In this document: piece after piece, positions 33,212-42,208 of the stretch
Layout of the letters: every line of letters starts with the position of its first letter
Position numbering within the stretch: the first letter of the stretch is position 1
Assembly (NCBI GenBank): GCA_012516935.1
Contig: JAAYVZ010000013.1
Span: 1-46,980 of the forward strand
Direction of reading: 5' to 3'
DNA from: Holophagae bacterium
GTDB taxonomy: Bacteria > Acidobacteriota > Thermoanaerobaculia > Thermoanaerobaculales > Thermoanaerobaculaceae
Length of the DNA: 46,980 nt
Notes under the pieces: model-generated
The model's input: only the letters and a program-made list of their open reading frames with translations
Told to the model about the DNA's origin: nothing
Databases searched by the model: none
Position numbers and translations under genes: made by a program

Positions 33212-34561
33212 ATGGTGAGGGTGGTCGGCGGCGGGCTCGCCGGCAGCGAGGCGGCTTGGCAGCTCGCATCCGCTGGGGTAGAGGTCGAGCTGGTCGAGAT
33301 GCGACCGGGCACGACAACGCCGGCCCACCGCAGCGGCGACCTCGGCGAGCTCGTCTGCTCCAACTCGCTCCGTTCCGACAATCCCACCAACGCCATCGGG
33401 TTGCTCAAACGCGAGATGGAGGTGATGGGCTCGCTGGTGATGGCGGCCGCGCGCGCCGCTGCGATCCCGGCTGGCGACGCCTTGGCAGTCGACCGCCGTA
33501 CCTTCTCCGACCACATCTCGCACGCACTGGATGGCCACCCGCTGGTACGCATCGTGCGAGAGGAGGCGACGGCGCTGCCGGAAGGCCCGGCGATCCTGGC
33601 AACCGGGCCGCTCACCTCACCGGTACTGCACCAAGCGATCGAAACCTTGCTGGGCGAGGGATCGCTTTCCTTTTTCGACGCCATCGCACCGCTGGTCGCC
33701 GCCGACTCTCTCGACTTGTCGGTGCTTTTCGCCGCTTCACGCTACGGCAAGGGTGGCAGCGCCGACTATCTCAACGCCCCGCTCGACCACGACCAGTACG
33801 TCGCGTTCGTGGTGGCGCTACGGGAGGCCGAGACGGTGCCCTTGCGCGAGCTCGAGCGCGATATCCCGCACTTCGAGGGGTGCCTGCCGATCGAGGTCTT
33901 GGCTGAACGTGGTCTCGACACGCTCCGGTACGGCCCAATGAAGTCGGTGGGGCTCGAGAACCCGCATACCGGACGGCGGCCCTACGCCGTCGTGCAGCTC
34001 CGGCAGGACGATCTGGCGGCCGAGCACTACAACCTGGTCGGGTTCCAAACCCGGATGACCATCGGAGCCCAAAAGCGTGTGCTCCGTCTCATTCCCGGTC
34101 TCGCCACCGCCCGTTTCACGCGTTTCGGCATGGTCCACCGCAACTCGTTCGTATGCGCCCCTCGCCACCTCGACGCTCAGCTCAGGATCAGAGCACACCC
34201 CTCGCTCCGTCTCGCCGGTCAGCTCACCGGTGTCGAAGGGTACCTGGAGTCGGCAGCGTGCGGCCTACTGGCCGGGCTCTACCTGGCGGCCGAGCGACAC
34301 GGAGCCGCCGTCAGCCCGCTCGTCCACTGGACCGCTCACGGCGGCCTCGTCCGTCACCTCACCGAGCGCCCACCGCACCGCTTCCAGCCGGCCAACGTGG
34401 CGTGGGGACTGATGACCGAGCCACCGATTCCGCTTCCCCGCGACAAGGGCCACCGCCGCAAGCTGGCCGGTGCGGCGGCGCTGGCCGAGATCGCGCGTTG
34501 GCGTGCCACGTTTCCATTCCCGGTTCCAAACCCACGGGCCGCTGTCCCCGTCAAGGCCTGA
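33212..34561 (+). CDS. trmFO: tRNA (uracil-5-)-methyltransferase TrmFO
   Basis: A folate- and FAD-dependent methyltransferase that makes m5U54 in the T-loop of tRNA. The 449-residue length is as expected. Motifs: FAD-binding VVGGGLAGSEAAW at the N-terminus, CSNSLRSD (catalytic cysteine region), RYGKGG, YLNAPLDHDQY, CLPIEV, NLVGFQTRM and the C-terminal GQLTGVEGY with the second glycine-rich stretch. The start ATG at 33212 is preceded by AGGGAGGGGG. The dprA-topA-trmFO neighbourhood is common in bacteria that use TrmFO rather than TrmA. The stop overlaps that of the convergent glycosyltransferase gene by 11 bases. No anomalies seen. Confidence 0.95.
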   Translation: MVRVVGGGLAGSEAAWQLASAGVEVELVEMRPGTTTPAHRSGDLGELVCSNSLRSDNPTNAIGLLKREMEVMGSLVMAAARAAAIPAGDALAVDRRTFSDHISHALDGHPLVRIVREEATALPEGPAILATGPLTSPVLHQAIETLLGEGSLSFFDAIAPLVAADSLDLSVLFAASRYGKGGSADYLNAPLDHDQYVAFVVALREAETVPLRELERDIPHFEGCLPIEVLAERGLDTLRYGPMKSVGLENPHTGRRPYAVVQLRQDDLAAEHYNLVGFQTRMTIGAQKRVLRLIPGLATARFTRFGMVHRNSFVCAPRHLDAQLRIRAHPSLRLAGQLTGVEGYLESAACGLLAGLYLAAERHGAAVSPLVHWTAHGGLVRHLTERPPHRFQPANVAWGLMTEPPIPLPRDKGHRRKLAGAAALAEIARWRATFPFPVPNPRAAVPVKA

Positions 34562-35687
34562 TTCGCTCGCGGACCGCTCGGCCCAGGGCTCGCACCAGTA
34601 CCGGAGCGCACGCTCGGGTGGTGAGCTCTCGCACCACGTGGGTGTGGGAGCGAGTGCCCAGGCGGTGCCGCAGCTCGGGGGACTGGGCCAGCTCGCGCAG
34701 ACACGACACCCACTCCTCCGTTGTGCGGGCGAGCCGCCCGTTGACGCCGTCCCGGATCGTCTCGCCGAGCTGGCCGACGGGCGATGCCACGAGCGGCACC
34801 CGGCAGAGAGCCGCTTCGATGTACTTGAGGTGGCTCTTCCCTCGGTTGAAGGCGCAGGTGACGAGCGGGGCGATGGCTACGTCGAAGCGGCAGATCTCGC
34901 GCGGCAGCTCCCGCCAGTCGACGTAGGGGCGGCACTCAACCCGCTCGCCGAAGCGCCGTAGCTCACGGGGAGGCTCCAGGCCGCCAAGCAGCACCAACCG
35001 GCAGGTCGGCAGCTCGTCGAGCAGGTTTTCGAGTGCGCCGAGCGCTACGGCGAGGTTGGCGATGTGCCCCGGGTGCCCAGCAGCAAAGCCCAAGGTCACC
35101 ACCCCCGGCTCCGACCGCACGAGCTCCCGCGCCTGCCGTGCACACGCCAGCATCTCGTTGCTGGCGCAGGACGTCACCCGCAACGGTCGGTACCCGCAGC
35201 GCACCAGCTCCGTCTCCAGCGCCACGGTGTAGCACAGCACGTGCGAGCAGAGCGTGAAGGTCCGCCGCAGGCCTTCGGCGAGCTCGGTCAGGTGTTTGCG
35301 CACCGCCAGCGGCTGCTCACGGTAGTACGGGTGGGAGAGCACCACCTCCGCGTCGAGCAGCATGTCGTCCAAGTCACCGACCACCACCCCTCCCCGGGTC
35401 GAGATCTCCCGCAGCGCCTGCTCGAGCCGGATCGAGGCTGGTACCCGGTTGAGAACCACGAGGTCGAACGGCTGCAGATCCTCGGGCAACGTCAGCTCCT
35501 CGACCCGCATCACCGTTGCGCCGATACCCCACATTGCGAGCTGCTCGCGTCCGTGCTCGCAGGTATGGCGCAGCGTGCCGAACTGCGAGCTGACGAACGC
35601 CACCCGCCGCCGGCGCAGCAGGTAGAGGCTCCGCCAAAGGTCCGGCGACCTCGAGTCCACCAGCAGGGCACGCCAGAAACCCGTCAC
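34551..35687 (-). CDS. Glycosyltransferase, GT4/GT-B type
   Basis: A cytoplasmic or peripheral glycosyltransferase of 378 residues. The C-terminal half has the GT-B pattern: a glycine-rich strand (VTLGFAAGHPGHI), VDWRELPREICRFDVAIAPL and the donor-binding KSHLKYIEAALCRVPLVASPVG, in which the E-x(7)-E of retaining GT4 enzymes appears only loosely. The N-terminal half has DLVVLNR and VVGDLDDMLLD. The GTG start (35687) overlaps the stop of the upstream membrane-protein gene as GTGA, and the far upstream open frame is ignored. Together they suggest assembly of a surface or lipid-linked glycan, but no flippase, polymerase or sugar-nucleotide gene is nearby. Donor and acceptor unknown. Confidence 0.72.
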   Translation of the reverse strand: MTGFWRALLVDSRSPDLWRSLYLLRRRRVAFVSSQFGTLRHTCEHGREQLAMWGIGATVMRVEELTLPEDLQPFDLVVLNRVPASIRLEQALREISTRGGVVVGDLDDMLLDAEVVLSHPYYREQPLAVRKHLTELAEGLRRTFTLCSHVLCYTVALETELVRCGYRPLRVTSCASNEMLACARQARELVRSEPGVVTLGFAAGHPGHIANLAVALGALENLLDELPTCRLVLLGGLEPPRELRRFGERVECRPYVDWRELPREICRFDVAIAPLVTCAFNRGKSHLKYIEAALCRVPLVASPVGQLGETIRDGVNGRLARTTEEWVSCLRELAQSPELRHRLGTRSHTHVVRELTTRACAPVLVRALGRAVRERIRP

Positions 35688-37084
35688 GGCAGATCGATGG
35701 CGATGCCTGCGTTGAGGAGCACGAAGCCCAGAGTGTGGAAGATGCCGGTTGCGATCGCGGCCACGATGATCCCGTCTCGGGTCGGCCCAGGATCCATGGC
35801 GGTGCGCAGCCACCAGGCGCCGAGCAGTGTCACCGGGACGGCCAGAAAGGCGAAAAGATCCCACTCGGCGAGCACACCCATCGGGCTGAAGACCATGAGG
35901 TCAGGGTTGAAGACGAAAGCGAACACCACGGCGCCCACGGCGGCGGCGAGCAACACCCACGTCCCGGCGTCGGTTCGGCGACCGTCGGCCCGGCGCCCGA
36001 GCGGCCCGACGACCGCCAGGAGCAGCCCGATGGGCGCGACGAGCAACAGCTCGTTGCCGACCGCCACGAAGTGGTCGCGGGAGAACATCGTGAAGCGCTC
36101 GTACGGCGTGGCCAGATGTCGAAGTGGCACGAAGAGGCGGTCATCGCCCCCCCCGAACGTCGCCGGAGAGAACCCCGCGAGCCCCTTGCCGAAAGCGGCG
36201 AAGCCCACCATCACGAGGGCGAGCGGTGCGAGCGAGACGGCTGCCCCCACCAGGGCCTCGCGCCCAGCCCTCATGACGGCACCAGGCTCGCCCCACCTTC
36301 CCCACCAGCGCCTCGCCCACGCGACCGGGAGCGCTGCCGCCACCCACACGGCCTCGAGGTGCACAGCCACGGCGATGCCCAACATCAACCCAGCCAACCA
36401 CAGCGGTGCCTCGCCGAACGCCGACTCGAGCGCCAGCACCAGCGTCCAAAAAGTCGCTGCCAGAAGCAACGAGTAGCTCTCCACATGCCCAAAAAGAAGC
36501 GCCATGGCTCCGTGCGTGCCCGCCAGAAACCAGACCACGGCCGGCGGCACCCCGAACCAGTCACGCCGCCCCAGACGCGCCACCGCGAGCCAGTACGCCG
36601 CTCCGGCGAGTGTGCTGACGAGCGCCACCGAAGTCCCGGCGTCGGCCCCGACGACGGCCCGCAGCCCCCTGAACACCAGCGCGTTCACCAGCCGATCGAG
36701 CGGCTGCTTGAAGTTGCTCCACGCTCCTGCCTCGAGCTCGCCGATCATCTCCGGGCCGTCGCCGTACAGCACCTGGGAGCGCAGGAGCCAGCCGGCCAGC
36801 AGCAACATCAGCACCCAGGCCGCGGTCGGAACGCAGTCGAGCCACGGCCGGACCTTCTGTACGAGCGCACCGAAACCGGCCGCGACTCGCCTGGAAAGCG
36901 GCGGCACGGCCACCAGCCCCACCACGACCGCCAGGGCGACGCGGAGCCCGGGCCCGAACGCGAGCGCCCCCACCGCCCCCCAGGTTCCCGCCGGTGGACG
37001 TTGGTCGGGCAGCAGGTGGAGCGCAATCACCCCCCACAGCCCCGCAAGCAACAGCCAGGGACGCAGGTCCCGTCGTAACGTCAT
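35684..37084 (-). CDS. Multi-pass membrane protein, possible GT-C glycosyltransferase
   Basis: A 466-residue inner-membrane protein with about 11-12 helices. Just after an early helix a periplasmic loop contains YGDGPEMIGELEAG, where an Asp/Glu pair would fit the catalytic loop of GT-C (ArnT/PMT-like) glycosyltransferases, and GHVESYSLLLA lies at the start of a later helix, again typical of that fold. No sequence family was recognised with certainty. ATG 37084 is chosen because the first transmembrane segment follows directly; the preceding GGGGGCGG is a weak Shine-Dalgarno. It is coupled by a GTGA overlap to the GT4-type gene. The substrate could be a polyprenyl-linked sugar. Confidence 0.58.
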   Translation of the reverse strand: MTLRRDLRPWLLLAGLWGVIALHLLPDQRPPAGTWGAVGALAFGPGLRVALAVVVGLVAVPPLSRRVAAGFGALVQKVRPWLDCVPTAAWVLMLLLAGWLLRSQVLYGDGPEMIGELEAGAWSNFKQPLDRLVNALVFRGLRAVVGADAGTSVALVSTLAGAAYWLAVARLGRRDWFGVPPAVVWFLAGTHGAMALLFGHVESYSLLLAATFWTLVLALESAFGEAPLWLAGLMLGIAVAVHLEAVWVAAALPVAWARRWWGRWGEPGAVMRAGREALVGAAVSLAPLALVMVGFAAFGKGLAGFSPATFGGGDDRLFVPLRHLATPYERFTMFSRDHFVAVGNELLLVAPIGLLLAVVGPLGRRADGRRTDAGTWVLLAAAVGAVVFAFVFNPDLMVFSPMGVLAEWDLFAFLAVPVTLLGAWWLRTAMDPGPTRDGIIVAAIATGIFHTLGFVLLNAGIAIDLP

Positions 37085-37497
37085 GCGCCGCCCCCGGGGA
37101 CTGCCATCGCCGTTCCCGCGCCGGATGGTAGCACCTGGAGCGCACGAGCAGTCTTGGCGGACGTTTCGCTCGATCACGCCTCCGTACGCCGACCTCGTCC
37201 TTCGAAGCTGCGTCGACAGCGGCAACGGAAACCACGTTCAAGCAACAGCGAACGCTCACCGCACGGGTGCAGCTCGGCAGCAGGTCGACTCGGCCCCGAG
37301 CCCGCCCGACGGACCGCTCGCCGAGCCTCACGAGAAGGTGTGAACGTTTGCCGAACAGCTTGGGAAGACCTTTCCGCAACCCACCGGGCGACCTACTCAG
37401 GTCGGGCGGCGGGTGCCGAGCGCAACCCCGCGTTCGAGGTTGAGGCCGACTTCTCGGAGGCTCGGTCGAGCCGCGCTGATTCGGCGCGCGGCAACCG
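37085..37497. other. 413-base gap, no gene recognised
   Basis: Upstream of the membrane-protein gene on the minus strand there is an extended -10-like TGCTACCAT (minus strand, plus coordinates 37125-37133), placed about 40 bases before its start codon. A perfect inverted repeat CGACCT/AGGTCG with a 4-base loop lies at 37389-37404, about 95 bases beyond the stop of the small exported protein gene, and might act as a terminator though no T-tract follows. Otherwise no coding phase is convincing. Confidence 0.45.
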
Positions 37498-37932
37498 TCA
37501 CTTGCCGAGGTTGCGGGCGAGCGCGGCAAGAATGCCGATTGCGACAGCCGACTGGGTGGCCACGGCGAGTTGATTCTGCCACGAAAGCTGGTGCCACTCC
37601 TGGCTCCACGGCCCCGCAAAAACGAGGCCCGGGGGACGACCCGGGCCGATGCTCATGCGGATGGCGGTCGAGCCCGCTACGCCGCGGCCCGGCAGGCTAC
37701 CCATCCGCGCCGCCCACAGCTCCCGCGCCACCGCACTCTCGAGCTTGCTCATCGGCGAGTCCCAGAGGATGAGCCTCAGCTCACGGGCAGCCTCGTAAGA
37801 GCCAACCGGATAGGTGTTCAGGTGCAGCGAAAACCCCCGCGGCTCGGCTGGGGCAACGGTGGCCTCCTGCGCGAACGCTAGAGCGGGGACACCTACCATG
37901 AGCGCCAGCACCAGGGTCGAAAACCGTCGCAT
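37498..37932 (-). CDS. Small exported protein of unknown function
   Basis: A 144-residue protein with a signal peptide (VLALMVGVPALAFAQ). The mature part has a polar region followed by a hydrophobic C-terminal stretch (about residues 118-141, AVATQSAVAIGILAALA) that could be a membrane tail. No family recognised. GAGGTGAG lies upstream of the ATG. It stands alone between two transcription units on the same strand, 89 bases downstream of the NHL gene's stop and 413 bases upstream of the glycosyltransferase pair, so it could be the tail of the NHL transcript. Confidence 0.6.
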   Translation of the reverse strand: MRRFSTLVLALMVGVPALAFAQEATVAPAEPRGFSLHLNTYPVGSYEAARELRLILWDSPMSKLESAVARELWAARMGSLPGRGVAGSTAIRMSIGPGRPPGLVFAGPWSQEWHQLSWQNQLAVATQSAVAIGILAALARNLGK

Positions 37933-38020
37933 CGCTCACCTCGCGAGTCCAACATGGTGCACGAGACGTGCCGACGGCAACCCCCGTTCGAAGATCCGAG
38001 ACCGCCAGATCGGCCGGCCG

Positions 38021-41000
38021 CTACCTCCGCATCGGCAGGGTCGTCGGGTCCGTGGAGAGGTTGTCGACGACCGAGCCCGAGGCCTGGATCCCCTCTCCGA
38101 CCTCGACCGTCACCTTCGCGTACGCTGCTCCGAGATCGTTGCGGCCGGCCACGGTCTTGAACGGCTGATTGGCCTGGCTGCGCTGCCCGGGCTTGAGGGT
38201 ACCCTTTTCCACCAGGTATTGCCCGATCTTGCTGCCGTCGCCGGCGAACAGCTCGACCTTCACCCGCGCATCCACGGGGCCGGTGTTGGCGACGAGGATG
38301 TTCGAGCGGTACGAGTCGTTCTGGACGAGCTGGGGGATGTACGCCGACTGCCCTGCGCCCAGCCCCTCGTCGACCGTGAAGGCGTCGTAGTCCTGGCCGA
38401 ACGTACCCCTGGACTGGCTCTGGTTGTACGTTCGCGAGGTGACGATCACCGAGACATCCGGCACCACCTGCAGCGCCCCGGCGTCGTCGTGCGACGTGAG
38501 CTTGCGGACGATGTCGGTGAGAATGAGCTGGTTGTGCGGTGGCACCTCGACCCGGGACTCGAGCGTCGTCTTGCCGTAAAAGCGCAAGGTCACCAGGGAC
38601 TTCACCGAGTGGATGTTGAGCAGGCCGAGATCGGTCCGCCAGCTCGTACCCCCGATTCCGTCCTGATGGGCCACCACCGGCAGCCAGAACGGCTCAGCAC
38701 CGAACACCTCCTCCTTCATGAGCACGGACGTGGGGTCGTTGGAGGCGACGTTGTTGTCCACCACCGAGGCGTAGGCGATCACGCCGTCGCCTTCCAGGAC
38801 CTCGAGCCGGGCGTAGCCGGCCGCGAGATCGCTCTGGCCCACCGCCCTGAACGGGGCGTTGAGCTGCACCCGCTGGCCGGAGGCGATCGGCGCGCCGCCG
38901 TTGACGGAGGGCTCGCCGACCTTGGTGCCGGCCCCGTCGAACAGCTCCAACCGTACCCTGGCTGCGGTGCTGCCGGTATTGGCAATCAGGATATTGCTGC
39001 GATACGAAGCGTTCTCGCTGAGATGCGGCAGGAAGACCGCACCTCCAGCCGCGACCCCCTGGTCGCTCCTGAAACCGTCGTAGCTCTGTCCGAACGTCCC
39101 CGACGCGCTCTGGTTGTAGGTGCGGGAGGTCACCACCAGCGGCTGGTCGGTGAGGATTTCGAGCGGTCCAGCACCAACCGCGGCGAACACCGTACCGACG
39201 ACGTCGACGAGGATTTTCTGCTCGCCCTTGGCGATCGTCGTCGACTGCCCGAGCAGCGTGCCAACGTGCAGCCGTAGGTGCACGACGCCGCTCGCGGGCC
39301 CCAGGTTGAGCAGGCCGAGGTCGGTCCGCCACTGGCTGCCGGCCGCACCTGGCTGGTGGGCGGCCACCGGGATCCAGTACTGGCGGTAGCGGATCGGCAC
39401 CTTGTTCTGGCACTCCGAGCTGCATCCCTGGGCGTTGGTGACCGCGACTTTGATGCCGACCTCACCGCTCGGCCCGGCAGTGAAGGTGATCGAGCGGGTC
39501 CCCGCCCCGGCGGTAACGGTGCCGTTGGTGAGCGTCCAAAGGTAGGTCGCACCTGGGCCGGCGTCGCTCACCGAGGCCTGGTTGCCCGCGCTGTTGGGGG
39601 TCACGAAATCGGGTCGGCTCACCGCCGCCGAGGGCGGAGCGACCACGGTCACCGTCGCACTCCCACCGACGCTGCCGATACCTGTGGCGTCAGCCACCGT
39701 AGCGAGGGTGTACACGGTGGTCGCGGCCGGCGTCACGACGCGGGTCGCCGGGCTCGCCACGATGCCCTCCTGCACGAACCCATCGCTCCAGCTCACGCGC
39801 CACGGGGCCGTACCGGTGAGCACCACCTGCAGCGTCGCCGCGGCGTCGCGACAGATCGTCGTGCTGCCAGACAACGTCGCGGTCGCGCCGGCAGAAATAC
39901 CCACCGTGCTGATGTTCCTGCCGGTGGCGCTGGCGGCCTCGAGACGGAAGAGGAAGAGCTCCGAGCGGTCCGGCGTGAACGTGGGGTTGCGGATGGTGGT
40001 CGACGAGAGCGTGGCCGTGGAGGTCGCTGGCTGGCGAACGATCGACCACCGCCAGGAGGTCGCGGTCTGTGGAGCGGTATCGAGCTGACGTTGCTCACCG
40101 GGCACCGCCACCGGCGAGTCCACCACCGCGACGTCGACGAGTGCCGCCTCACCCCGCCGGATGGCGTTGTTGCCGCGGTCCGCGACCCACACCACGCCGT
40201 CCGCGGTCACGGCCAGACCTGCCGGCTCCTCGAAACGGGCCGCTGGGCCGGAGGCATCGGTGCTACCCGAGGCCCCAGCCAGCCCGGCGACCGTCGTTAC
40301 CCGACCGTCCGAGGTGATCAGGCGCAGCGTGTGGTTGCCGGTATCGGCAACCCAAATCCGGCCACCGGCGTCGATCGCCACGTCCGTGGGCTCGAAAAAA
40401 CGCGCCGCGCTTCCTATCCCATCCGCACCGCCGGCCTGGCCAGCCAGCCCAGCGACCGTCGTCACCTGGCCGCCGGGCGTCATGCGCCTGACGGTGTGGT
40501 TGCCCGAATCGGCGATGTAGAGATTGCCCGCGCGGTCGAACGCCAGGCCGTGAGGCGAGCGGAAACGGGCTGCTACCCCGACCCCATCCGCAACTCCGGA
40601 CTGCAGCGCCACTCCCGCGACCGTCGTCACCTGGCCATCCGTACCGATACGCCGGATCGTGTGGTTGGCGCCGTCGGCGACCAGCACCGATCCGTCGGCC
40701 GCCACGGCAACGCCGAGCGGGAAGTTGAAACGGGCGGTCGCGGCTGGCCCATCGGTCCCGCCTCGCATCCCCGGAGTGCCGGCGAGCGTGGTCACCGTGC
40801 CATCGGCGCTCACGCGTCTGACCACGTGGTTGTCGGAGTCCGCGACGACTGCAGCCCCGTCGAGGGCGGACGCCAACCCGACCGGGCTCGCGAAGCGCGC
40901 CGCGGCTCCGGTGCCGTCCACCCAGCCAGACACGCCGCCCAGGCCGGCCACGGTCGTCACTGCCCCCGCGGCCGTTACCAACCGGATGGTATGACCGACG

Positions 41001-42208
41001 GCGTCGGAGACCCAGAACGAGGTGTCGCTCGCCGTGCGTAGCCCGTGAGGGTGATCGAACCGTGCCGCCGCCCCACTGCCGTCGGCCCACCCTGCCCCGC
41101 CCGGCAGCCCGGCGAAGGTGGTGACGGCACCGGTACCGGTGATCCGCCGCACGGTGTGATTCCAGGTGTCAACGACCCATACCGACGAGCCGTCGGTGGC
41201 CGAGACGAGCCCGGCGGGATACCAGAACCGTGCCGCGACGCCGGTCCCATCGAGGTTGCCAGCCAACCCGGCCTGGCCGGCGAAGGTAGTGACCTCGCCA
41301 CCAGCAGATACCCGTCGGATCGTGCTGTTGCTCGTGTCGGCGACCCACAGCGCGGTGCTGTCGACCGCCACCGCACCGGGAAAGAAGAACCGCGCCTCGG
41401 CGCCGGTGCCGTCGATGGCGCCGATCGTCCCGGCTTTGCCCACGAACGTGGACACGGCACCGCTCGCGGTCACCCGCCGGATGGTGCAGTTGCGGGTGTC
41501 GGCCACCCAGACCACGCCGCTGCCGTCGACAGCCAGACCGGTCGGGTAGTAAAAGCGCGCCGCCTCGCCGGTACCGTCGCTCGAGCCACTCCTGCCGAGC
41601 TGGCCAGCCAGCGTTGAGACCACACCCTCCTGGGTCACCCGACGGATCGCGTGGTTTTTGGCATCGGCTACCAGCAGCGTGCCATCGGCAGCGATAGCGA
41701 TGCCGGAGGGCTCGGCAAACCGGGCCTCGGCGCCGGTCCCGTCAACCCCCCCGGCGACGCCGGCACTGCCGGCCAGGGTCGTGACGCGCCCGTCCGGGTC
41801 GATTCGCCGCAGCGTGTGGTTGCCCGTGTCCACCACGAAGATCCGCCCGGTACTATCGACGGCCAGTGCCCGCGGCTTGTTGAAGCGCGCCGCCGCACCG
41901 ATCCCGTCGAAGCTGCCCTTGAGCCCTGCAACTCCGGCCAGCGTGGCGACTTTGCCATCGGCGGTGATCTTGCGGATGGTGTGATTGTCGGTGTCGGCGA
42001 CGAAGAGGTTGCCTGCGGCGTCGCGGGCGATGCCGGCCGGCTTGAAAAACCGGGCGGCTGGACCCGAGCCGTCCTCGCTCCCGTACCCTCCCGGGCTGCC
42101 CGCCACGTGCGACACCGTCAGCGTCTGCGCCGATGACGGTCCGGTCACCACCACGACGCCAACGGCCACCATTGCGGCTACGAGGATCTTGTGAGTGCCT
42201 CCGATCAT
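38021..42208 (-). CDS. Secreted NHL-repeat protein with Ig-like region and two WRTDL modules
   Basis: A 1395-residue exported protein. A signal peptide (VAVGVVVVTGPSSA) is followed by 12 NHL-type repeats of about 55 residues (about residues 30-690), each with DGxG-AARF, a P-x-G, VADT-NHTIRR and VTTLAG; twelve repeats fit two six-bladed propellers. A region of about 250 residues with Ig/PKD-like strands follows (about 690-940). The last 450 residues are two copies of a module (plus coordinates about 38712-39380 and 38024-38690) also found at the end of the gene at 11413-12477. GGAGGGGGC precedes ATG 42208. No catalytic motif; NHL propellers bind proteins, nucleic acids or glycans. Probably a surface or extracellular protein. 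Confidence 0.82.
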   Translation of the reverse strand: MIGGTHKILVAAMVAVGVVVVTGPSSAQTLTVSHVAGSPGGYGSEDGSGPAARFFKPAGIARDAAGNLFVADTDNHTIRKITADGKVATLAGVAGLKGSFDGIGAAARFNKPRALAVDSTGRIFVVDTGNHTLRRIDPDGRVTTLAGSAGVAGGVDGTGAEARFAEPSGIAIAADGTLLVADAKNHAIRRVTQEGVVSTLAGQLGRSGSSDGTGEAARFYYPTGLAVDGSGVVWVADTRNCTIRRVTASGAVSTFVGKAGTIGAIDGTGAEARFFFPGAVAVDSTALWVADTSNSTIRRVSAGGEVTTFAGQAGLAGNLDGTGVAARFWYPAGLVSATDGSSVWVVDTWNHTVRRITGTGAVTTFAGLPGGAGWADGSGAAARFDHPHGLRTASDTSFWVSDAVGHTIRLVTAAGAVTTVAGLGGVSGWVDGTGAAARFASPVGLASALDGAAVVADSDNHVVRRVSADGTVTTLAGTPGMRGGTDGPAATARFNFPLGVAVAADGSVLVADGANHTIRRIGTDGQVTTVAGVALQSGVADGVGVAARFRSPHGLAFDRAGNLYIADSGNHTVRRMTPGGQVTTVAGLAGQAGGADGIGSAARFFEPTDVAIDAGGRIWVADTGNHTLRLITSDGRVTTVAGLAGASGSTDASGPAARFEEPAGLAVTADGVVWVADRGNNAIRRGEAALVDVAVVDSPVAVPGEQRQLDTAPQTATSWRWSIVRQPATSTATLSSTTIRNPTFTPDRSELFLFRLEAASATGRNISTVGISAGATATLSGSTTICRDAAATLQVVLTGTAPWRVSWSDGFVQEGIVASPATRVVTPAATTVYTLATVADATGIGSVGGSATVTVVAPPSAAVSRPDFVTPNSAGNQASVSDAGPGATYLWTLTNGTVTAGAGTRSITFTAGPSGEVGIKVAVTNAQGCSSECQNKVPIRYRQYWIPVAAHQPGAAGSQWRTDLGLLNLGPASGVVHLRLHVGTLLGQSTTIAKGEQKILVDVVGTVFAAVGAGPLEILTDQPLVVTSRTYNQSASGTFGQSYDGFRSDQGVAAGGAVFLPHLSENASYRSNILIANTGSTAARVRLELFDGAGTKVGEPSVNGGAPIASGQRVQLNAPFRAVGQSDLAAGYARLEVLEGDGVIAYASVVDNNVASNDPTSVLMKEEVFGAEPFWLPVVAHQDGIGGTSWRTDLGLLNIHSVKSLVTLRFYGKTTLESRVEVPPHNQLILTDIVRKLTSHDDAGALQVVPDVSVIVTSRTYNQSQSRGTFGQDYDAFTVDEGLGAGQSAYIPQLVQNDSYRSNILVANTGPVDARVKVELFAGDGSKIGQYLVEKGTLKPGQRSQANQPFKTVAGRNDLGAAYAKVTVEVGEGIQASGSVVDNLSTDPTTLPMRR
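38024..39380 (-). repeat. Two tandem copies of the WRTDL module (DNA of the NHL gene 3' part)
   Basis: Copy 1 spans about 39380-38712 and copy 2 about 38690-38024. Both contain, in order, WRTDLGLLN, SRTYNQ, GTFGQ, YRSNIL, ANTG and SVVDN. They differ in most other residues, so this is an old duplication rather than a recent one. The third copy lies at about 12120-11416. Confidence 0.75.
40145..42120 (-). repeat. Twelve NHL-coding tandem repeats, about 165 bp each
   Basis: The repeat unit encodes roughly 55 residues beginning at an AG-x(2)-G-x-DG motif and ending at VTTLAG. All 12 units are imperfect and share the AARF, ADT-N and IRR positions. Periodicity is regular with no frame break. Confidence 0.85.

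Noticed and set aside
37968-38168. Possible tRNA suggested by a GTTCGAAG-like sequence near 37985
   Set aside because: No acceptor, D or anticodon stem could be built around it.
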